Notes: a model not told the origin generated them from the sequence alone. A stretch of 64,000 nucleotides of DNA from Caballeronia jiangsuensis (GCA_000648925.1 JFHF01000001.1:310001-374000); one strand, 5' to 3'. Shown: positions 15,424-26,559, counted from the first letter of the stretch. Numbers and translations are program-made.

Positions 15424-18400
15424 TCAGCGGGCAGCGGACGGAACCACGGCGGCGGCGGGTGTTTCGATCTTACCCTGATCGCCATTGAGCCGCTTAACGA
15501 CGGGTTTGCTCCACGAGCCGGTGATCGAATAGTCGAGCGCGAAAGCTTTCTGAATCGATGCCGACAGCGCGATGTCCGCCGCGAGCACGCCGAGGCCGAG
15601 CAGCGGATTAATCACCGCCGCGCCGATCGCCGCCGCGCCCGCGCCGACCGTCGGCACCACCTTCACGTGAAGATCCTGCGTCTGCTTCGGCATATCGACG
15701 ATGCCTTGCATCTGCACCCGCGCGGGCGACGTGACCATCAGGAAGTCGTCCGTGCGGCTGATGCCGTCGACGATCTTCGCATTGCCCGTGATCTTCTCGA
15801 ACGGCAGCCCCTTGCCGACGACATCCTCGAAGTGCAGCGTCAGCAGATTGGCGAGACTGCGCAGACTGAAGATACCGAGCCACTTCGCCGCGCCCGGCGC
15901 GCGCAGGATCTGGCCGTGACGCAGATCGACGGCGACGTTGCCATCGAGCGTATTCACATCGACGGCAGTCGGACCGCCGTTCCAGCCCGCGTGGCCCGAG
16001 ACCGTGCCGCTGCCCGAATTGACGACATGCGGCGCGCCGAAGCGATCGATCAACTGTCCGCCGTTCTTCACATCGAGCTTGAAATCGAGCGACGTGCGGC
16101 GCGGGATCGCGTCTTCCGTGTCTGCCTTCAAGACGCCGCCCGGCAGCGTGCGCCACGTCGCGTTCGCGGTGAGCGTCGCGTCGGGGTTGATGAGTTCGAG
16201 CTTGTCGAGCGTCCAGATCGGTTCGTCGGCGATGACCTCGTTGTGCGCGTCGACTTCGAGCCGCCCGAGGCTGTGACCGCGAAACACGAGTTCGTTCACG
16301 ATGAGATCGATCGTCGGCACATTGCGCGGCGGCTTCCTGATGACCGGGCCGACCGTATCGCCCGCCATCTTCTCCGGAATCACGACCTTCGCAAAACGTC
16401 CCTGCAAGGTGCCGGGACTGTCTCTCGTCGCGCCCGGCGTCCAGGCGACATCGCCCGACACCTGATCCGACGCGATGTTCGCCTGCCACTTGCGATCCGC
16501 CCCGCTCGCGCCGATCGCGATGTTCTCCCAGCGTCGGTCGAGCAGCTTGAGGGTCGTGAAGTGGATGGCGGCGCGCGTCGGAATGAACTGCTTGACGTTC
16601 TCGCTCATCGGCGGGCGCGGCGCGTTCGCGGCGGCCGCGGCTTCCGGTGTCGCGGTGCTGGCGGCGCTGATGTCGGCGAAGGTCTTGCGCCATGCGTCGG
16701 CATCGAGTTCGTTCAGATCGGCGTCCACGCTGACGCCCTCGGCCGGCAAATCGGCGGACTTGTTCACGCCGATCGCGCCGCGCACGACTTTCAGACGCGC
16801 GCGCATGTTCATCGGCTCGGCGGCGTTCTGCGGATCGATCTTGACCTGCGCGCGGCCGATCTGCTGGAGCACGTAATGCGCCGCCACCGGCCCGAAGCTC
16901 AACTTCGCGTCGTGCAGATCCGACGCGCTGCCCGGCGAGGGCTGGAAGGTGAAGGAGAAGGGCATCGGCGTGCCCTGCGCCTTGCCGAACGGCGCGGGCA
17001 GATCGATGCCGAGCCCCGTCAGATCCGAGTTCGCCTGCACGTTCGGCAGCGCGTTCTTCACGCCGTGCACGTGCAGCTCGTACGGCGCGGCGCCGTTGAT
17101 GCGCTTCATGAATTCCGCGACCTGCGGCGTGATCCGCCGGTTGAGCCGCGTGGCGGCATCCGCGCCGATGCGCCCGTTGACGTCGATCGCATAGCTGCCG
17201 TCGGGCTGCACGCCGCCTTTCGCGCGCACGTCGCCGCCGAGCAGTTGCGCGGTCAGGCCGTCGAGCGTCACGGTCTTCGCGGCGAAGTCGGCGCGGCCGC
17301 GCAGATGCGTGAGCGGCGGCAGATTGCCGTATGTGACTTCGTTGTCGGCGAAGGTGATCGAGCCTTTGTAGTCGGGCTTGAGCGGCGGCAGCGGCGCGGG
17401 CGGACGATAGCGCGGAATGCCGAGCGTGAGCGCGAGCGACGCGTCTCCTTTGGCGTCGATCTTGCGCGTCGCGTGCTTCGCCATCAGGCCGAGCGAGCTG
17501 TCGTCGACGTATTGCAGCATGTCGGCGAGCGGGCCGCGCGCGTGACCGTCGATCCACAGCTTGGTCTCGCGATTGCCCGTATCGTCGATGCGCCCGACGA
17601 CCTTCGAGACCTTCACGTTGCGGTAATGCCCCTTGTCGATATCGAAGCCGAGCTTGTTCTGCGCGAGCGTGAACGTGCCGTCGATGCCCTCGAACGCCGG
17701 CCAAAAGTTCGGCAGCCCGTTGGCCATCTTGCGCGGCGGAAACGGCGTCGGGTCGAACTTGCCGCCGGTGAACGGCGCGTTGATGCGGAAGATGCCCGCG
17801 TCGGGAAATTTCGCGTAGGGAAAGCGCGTGAGATCGCCGTGCACTTCGATCGTCCCGTTCTTCGCGACGCCCGCCTGCAGCGCATGGCCGAGATAGACGC
17901 GCACGCGCTCGTTCAGGCTCGTCGGCAGATAGCGCACGAGGCTCGTCACCTTCAGATGCGCGACCTTCGCCTTCAGATCGAGATTGCCGCGTCCGTGGCC
18001 CTGGTTCCAGTAGTCGGCGGTGGCTTCGCCTTCGGCGTCGGCGTTCTTGACGCGCAGCCGGTCGATATGGATCGTGAAGGCGCGGCGCAATTCGCCCGGC
18101 GCGATGGCGTCCGCGACCGTCCAGTGCGCGTTGCCCTGCAGCGAGTCGAAGGTGAGACGCGGATCGTCGAACGCGCCGGGAATGATGACGGCCGCGTTCT
18201 TCGTGTCGATCGTGATCCTGCCTTCCTTCTCGTTGGCGTCGACGCTGCCCCACAGATTCTCGACGCCCGGAATGCCCGCACGCGGATGGTTGTTGATCGT
18301 GAGGCCGGGCGGCGGCTCCTGCGCCTGCACACTCAGGCCTTCGAGATCGCCCTTGAACGCGTAATGCAGCAGCGGCGCGTCGCCCTTGGTGCGCTGTTGC

Positions 18401-19713
18401 TGCGCTTCTTCCTCGGTCTTCGGCGCGGCGCGCTCGGTGAAGATCGTGTAGTTCGCCACCTGGCCGCGCGGATTGAAGCGCACGAGCTCGTTGAGCACCC
18501 TCGCCGGCACCGGCAGCGCGCGCACGAATTCCGCGAGGATGCCGATATCGACGGAATCGCCCGTCAACCGCACCAGTTGCCCCTTGCCGGCGCTTGGCGG
18601 CCGGAACGTGCCCGTCAGCGAGCGCGACACGAGCAGGCGCGCGACCGGCGTGCCGTCATCGAGCGGCGGCTGGCCGAGCTCCGCATGAAGGTCGCGCAGA
18701 TTCAGCGTGTACTCGGTGTCTTTCTTCTCGATGCTCCAGCCGAAGCGCGCGATCGGCAGATCGAGACGCGGCTGCGTCGCGCGCACGCGCAGCGCCACGT
18801 TCGCGCCAGTCAGTTCGCCGGTCGCGTTCTGCAACTGGCCACCCGCGAAGTTCAGCCAGATCTGGTTGTTGATGCGCCCGCCGTACATCTGGAACGGCAG
18901 CTTCACGTAGCGCGCGAGCATCGGCAGATCGACCGGGCCCGTCGACATGTAGAGACGGCCGGTCCAGTTCGCGGGCGCGCCCATCGCGGAGAAAGGCTGA
19001 TGACGGAAGTCCGCGCGAAAGTCGAGCGGGCCGTGCAGCACGTCGCCGTCGGCGGGCGCCTTGAGCGCGAGCCGATGGCGCGTGCCGTCGTTGAGGATCG
19101 CGAGATTCAGGCGCTTGAACGCGATCTCGGGCGCCGAGCGTTGCGCGTCGCGCCAGCGCAGCGTGCCGTCGCGCAGAAGGATGCGGTCCTGGCCGAGCAG
19201 CCAGGTCGTGAACGCGTTCGAGCCGGTGCGATGCGTGGGCAGCGGCACGCCCGCGACGGACAGCCCGCCGTCCGCATTGCGCGCGATGATCACGTCGGGA
19301 CCATCGACGGTCAGGTCCGCGAGCTTGGGCCGCAGATGCAGCAGCGACGCCCACGCGATGCTCGCGCTCGCGTGCGGCACGGCGAGACCCGGCGAGCCAT
19401 CGGCGGCATCGATGCTCAGATTGTCGATATCGAGTGTCGGCGAAAGCCCGGACCATCGCGCGGAAATCCTGCCGATATGCAACTGCGCGTGAATCTTCGA
19501 CGAGACGAGCTGCTCGATGCGCGGCCGGAACGAATCGACCTGCGGCATGACGACATAGCGCAGGCCGACATACACGCCCGCGACCACGAAATACGCGATG
19601 GCCGCGACGACGAGAATGATTTTGAAGACGCGTGAAAGCACGCGCTCGGCGTTGCCGCTGGGCTTGGCTTGTCCAACTTCGTTCGGGTCGACGGATCGTC
19701 TGCTGTCGGACAT
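15424..19713 (-). CDS. yhdP: YhdP-family AsmA-like envelope protein
   Basis: A 1429-residue protein anchored by one N-terminal transmembrane helix (about residues 28–50, IILVVAAIAYFVVAGVYVGL) with a very large periplasmic part. It belongs to the YhdP/TamB/AsmA superfamily, thought to bridge inner and outer membranes and carry phospholipids to the outer membrane. The AsmA-like start (LVSSKIHAQLHIGRISARWSGLSPTLDIDNLSI) and the YhdP ending (PLLGLGVLAADIALSASIQKAFALDYSITGSWSKPVV) are typical. The start at 19713 is chosen; the open frame continues to 21132 only as a shadow of glnE. It is divergent from glnE. Confidence 0.93.
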   Translation of the reverse strand: MSDSRRSVDPNEVGQAKPSGNAERVLSRVFKIILVVAAIAYFVVAGVYVGLRYVVMPQVDSFRPRIEQLVSSKIHAQLHIGRISARWSGLSPTLDIDNLSIDAADGSPGLAVPHASASIAWASLLHLRPKLADLTVDGPDVIIARNADGGLSVAGVPLPTHRTGSNAFTTWLLGQDRILLRDGTLRWRDAQRSAPEIAFKRLNLAILNDGTRHRLALKAPADGDVLHGPLDFRADFRHQPFSAMGAPANWTGRLYMSTGPVDLPMLARYVKLPFQMYGGRINNQIWLNFAGGQLQNATGELTGANVALRVRATQPRLDLPIARFGWSIEKKDTEYTLNLRDLHAELGQPPLDDGTPVARLLVSRSLTGTFRPPSAGKGQLVRLTGDSVDIGILAEFVRALPVPARVLNELVRFNPRGQVANYTIFTERAAPKTEEEAQQQRTKGDAPLLHYAFKGDLEGLSVQAQEPPPGLTINNHPRAGIPGVENLWGSVDANEKEGRITIDTKNAAVIIPGAFDDPRLTFDSLQGNAHWTVADAIAPGELRRAFTIHIDRLRVKNADAEGEATADYWNQGHGRGNLDLKAKVAHLKVTSLVRYLPTSLNERVRVYLGHALQAGVAKNGTIEVHGDLTRFPYAKFPDAGIFRINAPFTGGKFDPTPFPPRKMANGLPNFWPAFEGIDGTFTLAQNKLGFDIDKGHYRNVKVSKVVGRIDDTGNRETKLWIDGHARGPLADMLQYVDDSSLGLMAKHATRKIDAKGDASLALTLGIPRYRPPAPLPPLKPDYKGSITFADNEVTYGNLPPLTHLRGRADFAAKTVTLDGLTAQLLGGDVRAKGGVQPDGSYAIDVNGRIGADAATRLNRRITPQVAEFMKRINGAAPYELHVHGVKNALPNVQANSDLTGLGIDLPAPFGKAQGTPMPFSFTFQPSPGSASDLHDAKLSFGPVAAHYVLQQIGRAQVKIDPQNAAEPMNMRARLKVVRGAIGVNKSADLPAEGVSVDADLNELDADAWRKTFADISAASTATPEAAAAANAPRPPMSENVKQFIPTRAAIHFTTLKLLDRRWENIAIGASGADRKWQANIASDQVSGDVAWTPGATRDSPGTLQGRFAKVVIPEKMAGDTVGPVIRKPPRNVPTIDLIVNELVFRGHSLGRLEVDAHNEVIADEPIWTLDKLELINPDATLTANATWRTLPGGVLKADTEDAIPRRTSLDFKLDVKNGGQLIDRFGAPHVVNSGSGTVSGHAGWNGGPTAVDVNTLDGNVAVDLRHGQILRAPGAAKWLGIFSLRSLANLLTLHFEDVVGKGLPFEKITGNAKIVDGISRTDDFLMVTSPARVQMQGIVDMPKQTQDLHVKVVPTVGAGAAAIGAAVINPLLGLGVLAADIALSASIQKAFALDYSITGSWSKPVVKRLNGDQGKIETPAAAVVPSAAR

Positions 19714-19896
19714 GCTGCGGCTGTCGGGCGATATGGTAGTTTTGCGTGTTTGACGCTGAAATGTAACACGGGCATCGCGGGGATGGCCGCGGCCCGTGCA
19801 CTCGTGGATGCTCGCAAAGCCGCGCCCGGCAAGACTCGCGGCGCGTTGCGTGAAGTGCGATGTCTTACCGGAAGCAATGAGCGAACCCAACCTTTC

Positions 19897-22689
19897 ATGA
19901 CCGACGCCACTCTTCTCAGTTCCGACTATTCCAACTATGCGGCGCGCGCGTATGCGGCGCGGCCCGAACTGGCGTCGAATGTCGCGCAGTGGGCGCAGTC
20001 GTGCATCACGCGCGAATGGATCGAAGCGCGCCTCGATGCGCACTGCACGCCATGCACCGACAACGGCGTGCTCGACGAAGCCGCGCTCAAGACCGCGCTG
20101 CGGCGTCTTCGAACCGACGTGTTCTGCACGGTGATGGAGCGCGATCTCGCCGGCGCGGCGGACGTCGCCGAAGTCACCGGCGCGATGACCGATCTCGCCG
20201 AAGTCACCGTGCAGCGTGCGCTCGCGGTGTTGTCGGCGGATCTCGAAGCGCTCTTCGGCGAGCCGCGCGGACCGGACGGCGAGCGGCTGACGCTCGGCGT
20301 CGTCGGCATGGGCAAGCTCGGCGGGCGCGAGCTGAACGCATCGTCGGACATCGACCTGATCTTCGTTTATGAAGAGGACGGCGAGACCTCGGGCGGCACG
20401 CGCTCCGCACTCCCGACGCAGGAATTCTTCACACGGCTCGGCAAACGTCTGATCGGCGCGCTCGCGGAGATCACGCAGGACGGCTACGTGTTCCGCGTCG
20501 ATATGCGGCTGCGGCCCAATGGCGATTCCGGCCCGCTCGTGTGCAGCCTCGGCATGCTCGAAGAGTATTTCTACGTGCAGGGCCGCGAGTGGGAGCGCTA
20601 CGCGTGGATCAAGGGGCGGCTCGTTTCGGAGACGCAGAGCGATTCCGCGAAGCGCCTCGCGAAGCAGCTCGAAGCGATCGCGACGCCGTTCATCTACCGG
20701 CGCTATCTCGACTACGGCGTGATCGCGGCGATCCGCTCGCTGCATCAGCAGATTCGGCAGGAAGCGCGGCGGCGCGCGTCGATGCGTCCCGACAAGGCCG
20801 ACGACATCAAGCTCGGACGCGGCGGCATCCGCGAGATCGAGTTCAGCGCGCAGGTATTCCAGTTGATTCGCGGCGGCCAGGCAGCGGATTTCCGCATTCG
20901 TCCGACGCTCGCGGTCCTCGACCGCGCCGCCGCCAACGGCCTGCTCGCGCCCAATGTCTGCGAGGCACTGTCCGACGCGTATCTGTTCCTGCGCACGGTC
21001 GAGCATCGGCTGCAATATCGCAACGACGCGCAAACGCACGCGATGCCCGTCGCGGACGACGAGCGCACGTTGCTCGCCAAGTCGCTCGGCTTCGCGGACT
21101 ATGCCGCGCTGATGGACAAGCTCGACGCGCATCGCGAGCTCGTCGAGCAGCAGTTCGATGCGATCTTCGCCGACAAGGTGAGCGGGCAGGGCGGCTGCGG
21201 CGTCTCGGAAGATTCGGCGGCGTCGTGGATCTGGAGCAGCGCGCTCGCCGACGACTCCGCGCAGGAAGAGCTCGCCGCGCGTCTCGCGGAACTCGGCTTC
21301 GCGGACCCCGCGCCGGTGCTTTCGCGTCTGACGGGCGTGTGGAATTCGGCGCGTTATGCCGGCTTGCCGTCGCAGAGCCGGGAGCGCTTCGACATCGTCG
21401 CGCAGCGGGCGCTCGAAGCCGTGCAGTCGATCGATGCGGGCAAGCGCGGCGACATCATCGTGCGTCTGTTCGATCTGCTCGATGCCATCGGCAGACGCGG
21501 CGCGTATCTCGCGCTGCTGACCGAATATCCGGCGGCGCTGGAGCGCGTGCTGTCGGTGCTATCGGGTTCGCGCTGGGCGGCGGGCTATCTGATCCGCCAT
21601 CCGCAGTTGCTCGACGAATTGCTCGACGACGAAGCCATCGCCAGCCCGTTCGACTGGTCCGAGTTCAAGCGTTCGCTGATCGCGCGGCTCGACGCCGCCG
21701 AGGACGTCGAACATCAGATGGATCTGCTGCGTCATGCGCATCAGGCCGAAGTTTTTCGCATTCTGCTGATCGATCTCGCCGGTCATCTGAGCGTCGAGCA
21801 TGTGAGCGACCGTCTCTCGGAACTCGCCGACGCCGTGCTCGACGTGACCGTGCGCACCGTGTGGAAGCAGTTCCCGAAACGGCATCGCGAGACGCCGCGC
21901 TTTTCGGTCATCGCGTATGGGAAGCTGGGCGGCAAGGAACTGGGCTACGCGTCGGATCTCGATCTCATCTTCCTTTACGACGATGACGACGACGCCGCCT
22001 CCGACATCTACGCGATGTTCACGCGCCGCCTCATCACGTGGCTCACCGCGGCGACGGGCGCGGGCACGCTGTTCGATGTCGATTTGCGCCTGCGCCCGAA
22101 CGGCGAATCCGGCCTGCTCGTGACCGACCTCGCAACGTTTCGGCGCTATCAGATTCGCGAGGGCGACGCGGCGAATACCGCGTGGGTCTGGGAGCATCAG
22201 GCGCTTTCGCGCGCACGTTACAGCGCGGGCGACGCCGAAATCGGCGCGGAGTTCGAGAAGATTCGCGCCGACGTGCTCGTCATGGAGCGCGACGCCGCCG
22301 CACTGGCGCGCGAGATCGCGTCGATGCGCCAGCGCGTCGCGGACGGCCATCCGAATCGCAGCGAGCTGTTCGATCTGAAGCACGATCGCGGCGGCATGGT
22401 CGATATCGAGTTCATCGTGCAGTACTGGGTGCTGCTGCATACGCGTGAGCATCGGGCGTTTCTGCGCAACGCGGGCAACATCACGCTGCTCAAGATCGCC
22501 GCGCAAAGCGGATTGATCGCCGAAGATCAGGCCGATGTGATCGGCGCGGCTTACCGGCACTACCGCAAGCTTCAGCACACGCTGAGGCTCGACGGCATGG
22601 AGAAAGCGCGCGTCGATCCGGCCGAAGTTCAGGCCGAACGCGACGCGGTGACGGCGTTGTGGAATCGGGTGTTCGCCGTGGCGGGCTGA
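19897..22689 (+). CDS. glnE: Bifunctional glutamine synthetase adenylyltransferase / deadenylase
   Basis: A 930-residue enzyme that adenylylates and deadenylylates glutamine synthetase under control of PII, matching nitrogen assimilation to supply. The two nucleotidyltransferase domains are both intact: GMGKLGGRELNASSDIDLI (from residue 137, deadenylylase) and AYGKLGGKELGYASDLDLI (from residue 673, adenylylase), each followed by RLRPNG and an Asp-rich strand. The start at 19897 is chosen because upstream residues in the longer frame are shadow of yhdP. It ends 8 nt before the convergent recN stop. Confidence 0.96.
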   Translation: MTDATLLSSDYSNYAARAYAARPELASNVAQWAQSCITREWIEARLDAHCTPCTDNGVLDEAALKTALRRLRTDVFCTVMERDLAGAADVAEVTGAMTDLAEVTVQRALAVLSADLEALFGEPRGPDGERLTLGVVGMGKLGGRELNASSDIDLIFVYEEDGETSGGTRSALPTQEFFTRLGKRLIGALAEITQDGYVFRVDMRLRPNGDSGPLVCSLGMLEEYFYVQGREWERYAWIKGRLVSETQSDSAKRLAKQLEAIATPFIYRRYLDYGVIAAIRSLHQQIRQEARRRASMRPDKADDIKLGRGGIREIEFSAQVFQLIRGGQAADFRIRPTLAVLDRAAANGLLAPNVCEALSDAYLFLRTVEHRLQYRNDAQTHAMPVADDERTLLAKSLGFADYAALMDKLDAHRELVEQQFDAIFADKVSGQGGCGVSEDSAASWIWSSALADDSAQEELAARLAELGFADPAPVLSRLTGVWNSARYAGLPSQSRERFDIVAQRALEAVQSIDAGKRGDIIVRLFDLLDAIGRRGAYLALLTEYPAALERVLSVLSGSRWAAGYLIRHPQLLDELLDDEAIASPFDWSEFKRSLIARLDAAEDVEHQMDLLRHAHQAEVFRILLIDLAGHLSVEHVSDRLSELADAVLDVTVRTVWKQFPKRHRETPRFSVIAYGKLGGKELGYASDLDLIFLYDDDDDAASDIYAMFTRRLITWLTAATGAGTLFDVDLRLRPNGESGLLVTDLATFRRYQIREGDAANTAWVWEHQALSRARYSAGDAEIGAEFEKIRADVLVMERDAAALAREIASMRQRVADGHPNRSELFDLKHDRGGMVDIEFIVQYWVLLHTREHRAFLRNAGNITLLKIAAQSGLIAEDQADVIGAAYRHYRKLQHTLRLDGMEKARVDPAEVQAERDAVTALWNRVFAVAG

Positions 22690-22697
22690 GCCGGCGT

Positions 22698-24350
22698 TCA
22701 GGCGGCCAGCATTTCCTTCGCGTGCTTGCGCGTGGTCGCGGTGATTTCGAGGCCACCGAGCATGCGCGCCACTTCCTCGACGCGCCTGCTCTTGTCGAGC
22801 GGCGTCACCGTGCTCACGGTGCCGCCGGCATCGTCGGGAGATTTCGCGATCTGGAAATGCTGATCGCCGCGCGCGGCCACTTGCGGCAAATGCGTGACGC
22901 ACAGCACCTGACGGTCGCGCCCGAGTTGATGCAGCAGACGCCCGACCACTTCCGCGACACCGCCGCCGATGCCCGTGTCCACTTCGTCGAAGATGAGCGT
23001 GGGCGTCGGGCTCGCGGTGCTCGCGATCACGGCGAGCGCGAGGCTGATGCGCGCCAGTTCGCCGCCCGACGCGACTTTTGCGAGCGGCCTCAACGCGACG
23101 CCCGCGTGACCGGCGACGCGGAACTCGATCTGCTCCAGCCCGTTCGCGCCGCCTTCCGCGAGCGGCACGAGCGCGACGTCGAAGCTGCCGCCCGCCATCG
23201 ACAATTCCTGCATGCCGGCGGTGACCGCGTTCGACAGATGCTTCGCGGCCTTTGCGCGCGCTTTCGAGAGCACTTTGGCCTGCGCCAGATATTCGGTTTT
23301 CGCTTTCTCCGCTGCGGCGTTGAGCGCGTCGAGATCGGCGGCGGCGTCGAGATCGGCGAGCTGTTGGCGGCGCGCGTCGTGTTCCTCGGGCAGCGTCTCG
23401 GGCTGAAGGCGGAACTTGCGCGCCGTCGAGTGCAGTTGATCCATGCGCCTTTCGACTTGCGCGAGCCGGTCGGGATCGAGTTCGAGCCGCTGCGCGTAGT
23501 GCGACAGCGAATACGACGCCTCCTGCAACTGGATCTCCGCCGGTTCGAGCGACGCGAGCACGTCGTTCAGCGCGGGATCGATATCGGCGAGACTGCGCAC
23601 CTTCGAGATGATCGTGCCGAGCTGCGAGATCATCGCTTCGTCGGATTCGGAGAGCGCGCCGAGTGCGCCCTGCACGCCGTCGATGAGACTCGCCGAATGC
23701 GACAGCCGATGATGCTCCGCGCTCACTTCCTCCCATTCACCGGGTTGCGGCGCGAGTTTGTCGAATTCGCTCAGTTGCCACGCGAGGCGCTCGCGTTCCA
23801 GTTGCAGTTCGCGGTCGCGGCTTTGCGCGGTCTCGACGGCCTGTTGCGCATCCCGCATGGCGCGCCACGCGCGATTCACCGCGCTGGCGGTATCGAGCAA
23901 CTGCGCGTGCGTGTCGAAGAGTTCGCGTTGCGCGTCGGGGCGCATCAGCAACTGATGCGCGTGCTGCCCGTGAATGTCGACGAGCATCTCGCCCACTTCG
24001 CGAAGTTGCGCGAGCGTCGCTGGCGTGCCGTTGATGAACGCGCGCGAACGGCCGCCCGAATCGATCACCCGGCGCAGCATGACCGAGTCGCTGTCTTGCG
24101 ACAACGCGTGTTCGTCCAGCCAGCGCGTGACTTGCGGATGCGTGCCGAATTCAGCGGTGATATCCGCGCGCGCCTGGCCTGTACGCACGACGCTCGCATC
24201 GCCGCGGGCGCCGAGCGTGAGTGCGAGGGCATCGATCAGGATCGACTTGCCCGCGCCGGTTTCTCCCGAAAAGACCGTGAAACCTGGATCGAAATCGATG
24301 TCCAGCGTGGCGACGATGACGAAATCTCGAATGGAAAGATGACGGAGCAT
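22698..24350 (-). CDS. recN: DNA repair protein RecN
   Basis: A 550-residue SMC-like ATPase involved in double-strand break repair. Walker A is FSGETGAGKSILIDAL (about residue 30). Walker B and the D-loop are LIFDEVDTGIGGGVAEVVGRLL near residue 450, with the signature region LASGGELARISLAL. The two arms between them are the expected coiled coil, rich in A, E, Q and L. Length is normal. It lies 31 nt downstream of nadK on the same strand, a pairing also seen in other proteobacteria (hrcA–nadK–recN). Confidence 0.96.
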   Translation of the reverse strand: MLRHLSIRDFVIVATLDIDFDPGFTVFSGETGAGKSILIDALALTLGARGDASVVRTGQARADITAEFGTHPQVTRWLDEHALSQDSDSVMLRRVIDSGGRSRAFINGTPATLAQLREVGEMLVDIHGQHAHQLLMRPDAQRELFDTHAQLLDTASAVNRAWRAMRDAQQAVETAQSRDRELQLERERLAWQLSEFDKLAPQPGEWEEVSAEHHRLSHSASLIDGVQGALGALSESDEAMISQLGTIISKVRSLADIDPALNDVLASLEPAEIQLQEASYSLSHYAQRLELDPDRLAQVERRMDQLHSTARKFRLQPETLPEEHDARRQQLADLDAAADLDALNAAAEKAKTEYLAQAKVLSKARAKAAKHLSNAVTAGMQELSMAGGSFDVALVPLAEGGANGLEQIEFRVAGHAGVALRPLAKVASGGELARISLALAVIASTASPTPTLIFDEVDTGIGGGVAEVVGRLLHQLGRDRQVLCVTHLPQVAARGDQHFQIAKSPDDAGGTVSTVTPLDKSRRVEEVARMLGGLEITATTRKHAKEMLAA

Positions 24351-24381
24351 GGACGCTTCGGGGAAGGGGAATTCGGGAAGT

Positions 24382-25278
24382 TCAGAGAGAAGAGGCGTCC
24401 TGCGACGGATGCTCGTTCCAGTGCAGCTTCTTGCGCAACGTCGCGTACGAGCTGTAGCCGACCGGATGCAGCACCGGCACCGTGTGCTTCGAGCGCCGCA
24501 CTTCGATCGCGTCGTTCAGTTCGACGGCGGTGAACGACTGCATGTCGAAATTCACGTTGACGTCCCGCCCGCCGATGATCTGGATCGTCACCTTCGAATC
24601 GTCGGGCAGCACGATCGGACGGTTCGACAATGAATGCGGCGCGATCGGCACGAGCACGAAGCCCTGCAACTGCGGATGAAGAATCGGCCCCGCCGACGAC
24701 AGCGCGTAGGCGGTCGAGCCGGTAGGCGTCGCGACGATCAGGCCGTCCGAGCGCTGGTTGTACATGAAGTGGCCGTCCACCGACACGCGCAACTCCGCCA
24801 TGCCGGAAAAGCCGCTGCGATTCACCACGACGTCGTTGAACGCCAGCGCGTGATAGATCGGCTTGTCGTCGCGCATGATGCGCGCTTCGAGCAGGCTGCG
24901 CTCCTCGCGCTCGAACTGGCCGGCGAGCATCTGCGGAATGATCTCCTGCATCGCCTTCAACGGAATGTCCGTGATGAAGCCGAGCCGCCCGTGATTCACG
25001 CCGATGAGCGGCGTCTTGTACGGCGCGAGCTGCCGGCCGATGCCGAGCATGGTGCCGTCGCCGCCGAGCACGATCGCGACGTCCGCGCGCGCGCCCATCT
25101 CCGCGATGGAGAGCGCCGGAAACTCCGTCACCTCGACATCTTTCGCGGTGCCTGCCTCGAACACGACCTCGAAGCCTTGCTGCGCCAGAAGACCGGCGAG
25201 CGATCTCAGCGGCGCCTCGATGCCCGGCGTGTTGGTGCGCCCCACGAGGGCGACGGTCTTGAATTGGCCAATTTCCAT
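24382..25278 (-). CDS. nadK: NAD kinase
   Basis: A 298-residue ATP-dependent NAD kinase producing NADP+. Family motifs are the GGDG loop ([15 protein letters not shown], about residue 72) and the NAD-site region ([56 protein letters not shown]). Length matches the family. It is first in a nadK–recN unit and divergent from hrcA across a 185-nt gap. Confidence 0.96.
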   Translation of the reverse strand: MEIGQFKTVALVGRTNTPGIEAPLRSLAGLLAQQGFEVVFEAGTAKDVEVTEFPALSIAEMGARADVAIVLGGDGTMLGIGRQLAPYKTPLIGVNHGRLGFITDIPLKAMQEIIPQMLAGQFEREERSLLEARIMRDDKPIYHALAFNDVVVNRSGFSGMAELRVSVDGHFMYNQRSDGLIVATPTGSTAYALSSAGPILHPQLQGFVLVPIAPHSLSNRPIVLPDDSKVTIQIIGGRDVNVNFDMQSFTAVELNDAIEVRRSKHTVPVLHPVGYSSYATLRKKLHWNEHPSQDASSL

Positions 25279-25463
25279 GCCGGCATTACACCATAGTCAG
25301 AGAGCGAAAAGAACCGCGGGCGATGGCGGACGAGCGTGCTGCGACGGGACCGCAAGACGCCGCACGGCACGCCCGTCGTTTATCGCTAGAATGGAGCGGA
25401 CGTTGAACGCAGCGCACACGGCGCGGCTCGCCGCCCTCCGACTCGTTGAGCTAAAATTTCCCC

Positions 25464-26480
25464 ATGCTAGACCCACGTGCACAAACCCTCCTGAAAACGT
25501 TGATCGAGCGCTACATCGCCGAAGGTCAGCCGGTCGGTTCGCGCACGTTATCACGCCATTCCGGTCTCGAACTGAGCCCCGCGACGATCCGCAACGTGAT
25601 GTCGGATCTCGAGGAGCTCGGCCTCGTCTCGAGCCCGCATACGTCGGCGGGACGCATTCCCACGCCGCGCGGCTACCGGCTCTTCGTCGATACGATGCTG
25701 ACTGTAGAAGCGCCGCAAGATGAAGCCATGACCACCGCGGTCAAGACCCGGCTGCAGGGCGAGGAGCCGCAGAAAATCGTCGCGGCGGCGGCGAGCGTGC
25801 TGTCCAGTCTGTCGTCGTTCGCGGGTGTCGTGCTCACGCCGCGCCGCAGCCACATGTTCAAGCAGATCGAGTTCATGCGGCTGTCGGACAAGCGCATCCT
25901 GCTCATCATCGTGACGCCCGAAGGCGACGTCCAGAACCGCATGATGGCGACGCAGCGCGACTACTCGCCCTCGCAGCTCGTCGAAGCGTCCAATTACATC
26001 AACGCGCATTTCGCGGGCCTGTCCTTCGACGAAGTGCGCCGCCGTCTGCGCGAGGAAATCGACCAGTTGCGCGGCGACATGACCACGCTCATGCAGGCGG
26101 CCGTGGTCGCGAGCACCGCCGAGACGGACCCTATGGACACCGTGCTCATTTCCGGCGAGCGCAATCTGCTCGAAGTGGCGGACCTTTCGTCCGACATGGC
26201 GCGGCTGCGCAAGCTTTTCGATTTGTTCGACCAAAAGACGAGCCTCCTGCAATTGCTGGATGTATCGAGCCACGCGCAAGGCGTGCAAATCTTTATCGGC
26301 GGCGAGAGCAATCTCGTGCCGATCGAGGAAATGAGCGTCGTGACAGCGCCGTACGAGGTCAACGGGAAGATCGTCGGCACGCTCGGCGTGATCGGCCCGA
26401 CGCGCATGGCGTATAACCGCGTGATTCCGATCGTGGACATCACCGCGCGCCTGCTCTCGATGTCACTCAGTCATCAGTGA
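25464..26480 (+). CDS. hrcA: Heat-shock transcriptional repressor HrcA
   Basis: A 338-residue HrcA repressor, which binds the CIRCE element (TTAGCACTC-N9-GAGTGCTAA) and needs GroEL for activity. The N-terminal winged helix is [44 protein letters not shown]. The C-terminal end is [33 protein letters not shown]. No CIRCE sequence was found in its own promoter or before grpE or dnaK, so its targets (probably groESL) are outside the window. The ATG at 25464 has no obvious Shine-Dalgarno. Confidence 0.95.
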   Translation: MLDPRAQTLLKTLIERYIAEGQPVGSRTLSRHSGLELSPATIRNVMSDLEELGLVSSPHTSAGRIPTPRGYRLFVDTMLTVEAPQDEAMTTAVKTRLQGEEPQKIVAAAASVLSSLSSFAGVVLTPRRSHMFKQIEFMRLSDKRILLIIVTPEGDVQNRMMATQRDYSPSQLVEASNYINAHFAGLSFDEVRRRLREEIDQLRGDMTTLMQAAVVASTAETDPMDTVLISGERNLLEVADLSSDMARLRKLFDLFDQKTSLLQLLDVSSHAQGVQIFIGGESNLVPIEEMSVVTAPYEVNGKIVGTLGVIGPTRMAYNRVIPIVDITARLLSMSLSHQ

Positions 26481-26553
26481 CGCCATCTTGGCGCGGCACG
26501 CAAGGTCGCGCCACTAGGCCGTTCGGCCAATGATGCCCGCTTGAGCCCGCCGC

Positions 26554-26559
26554 TATAAT
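26554..26559 (+). promoter_or_regulatory. Candidate −10 box for hemH
   Basis: A perfect TATAAT lies 44 nt before the hemH ATG. At the −35 position (26531–26536) is TGATGC, a poor match, so an activator or extended −10 may matter. Confidence 0.5.

Noticed and set aside
15667-19635. 1322-codon open frame antisense to yhdP
   Set aside because: Arg/Ala/His-rich translation without domains; a GC-bias shadow of yhdP, whose own frame has clear family motifs.
19877-19900. 7-codon ORF (MSEPNLS) overlapping the glnE ATG as ATGA
   Set aside because: No ribosome-binding site and no special residues; chance overlap is more likely than a regulatory uORF.
25279-25463. CIRCE element between nadK and hrcA
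   Set aside because: No TTAGCACTC-N9-GAGTGCTAA or close variant in this gap.
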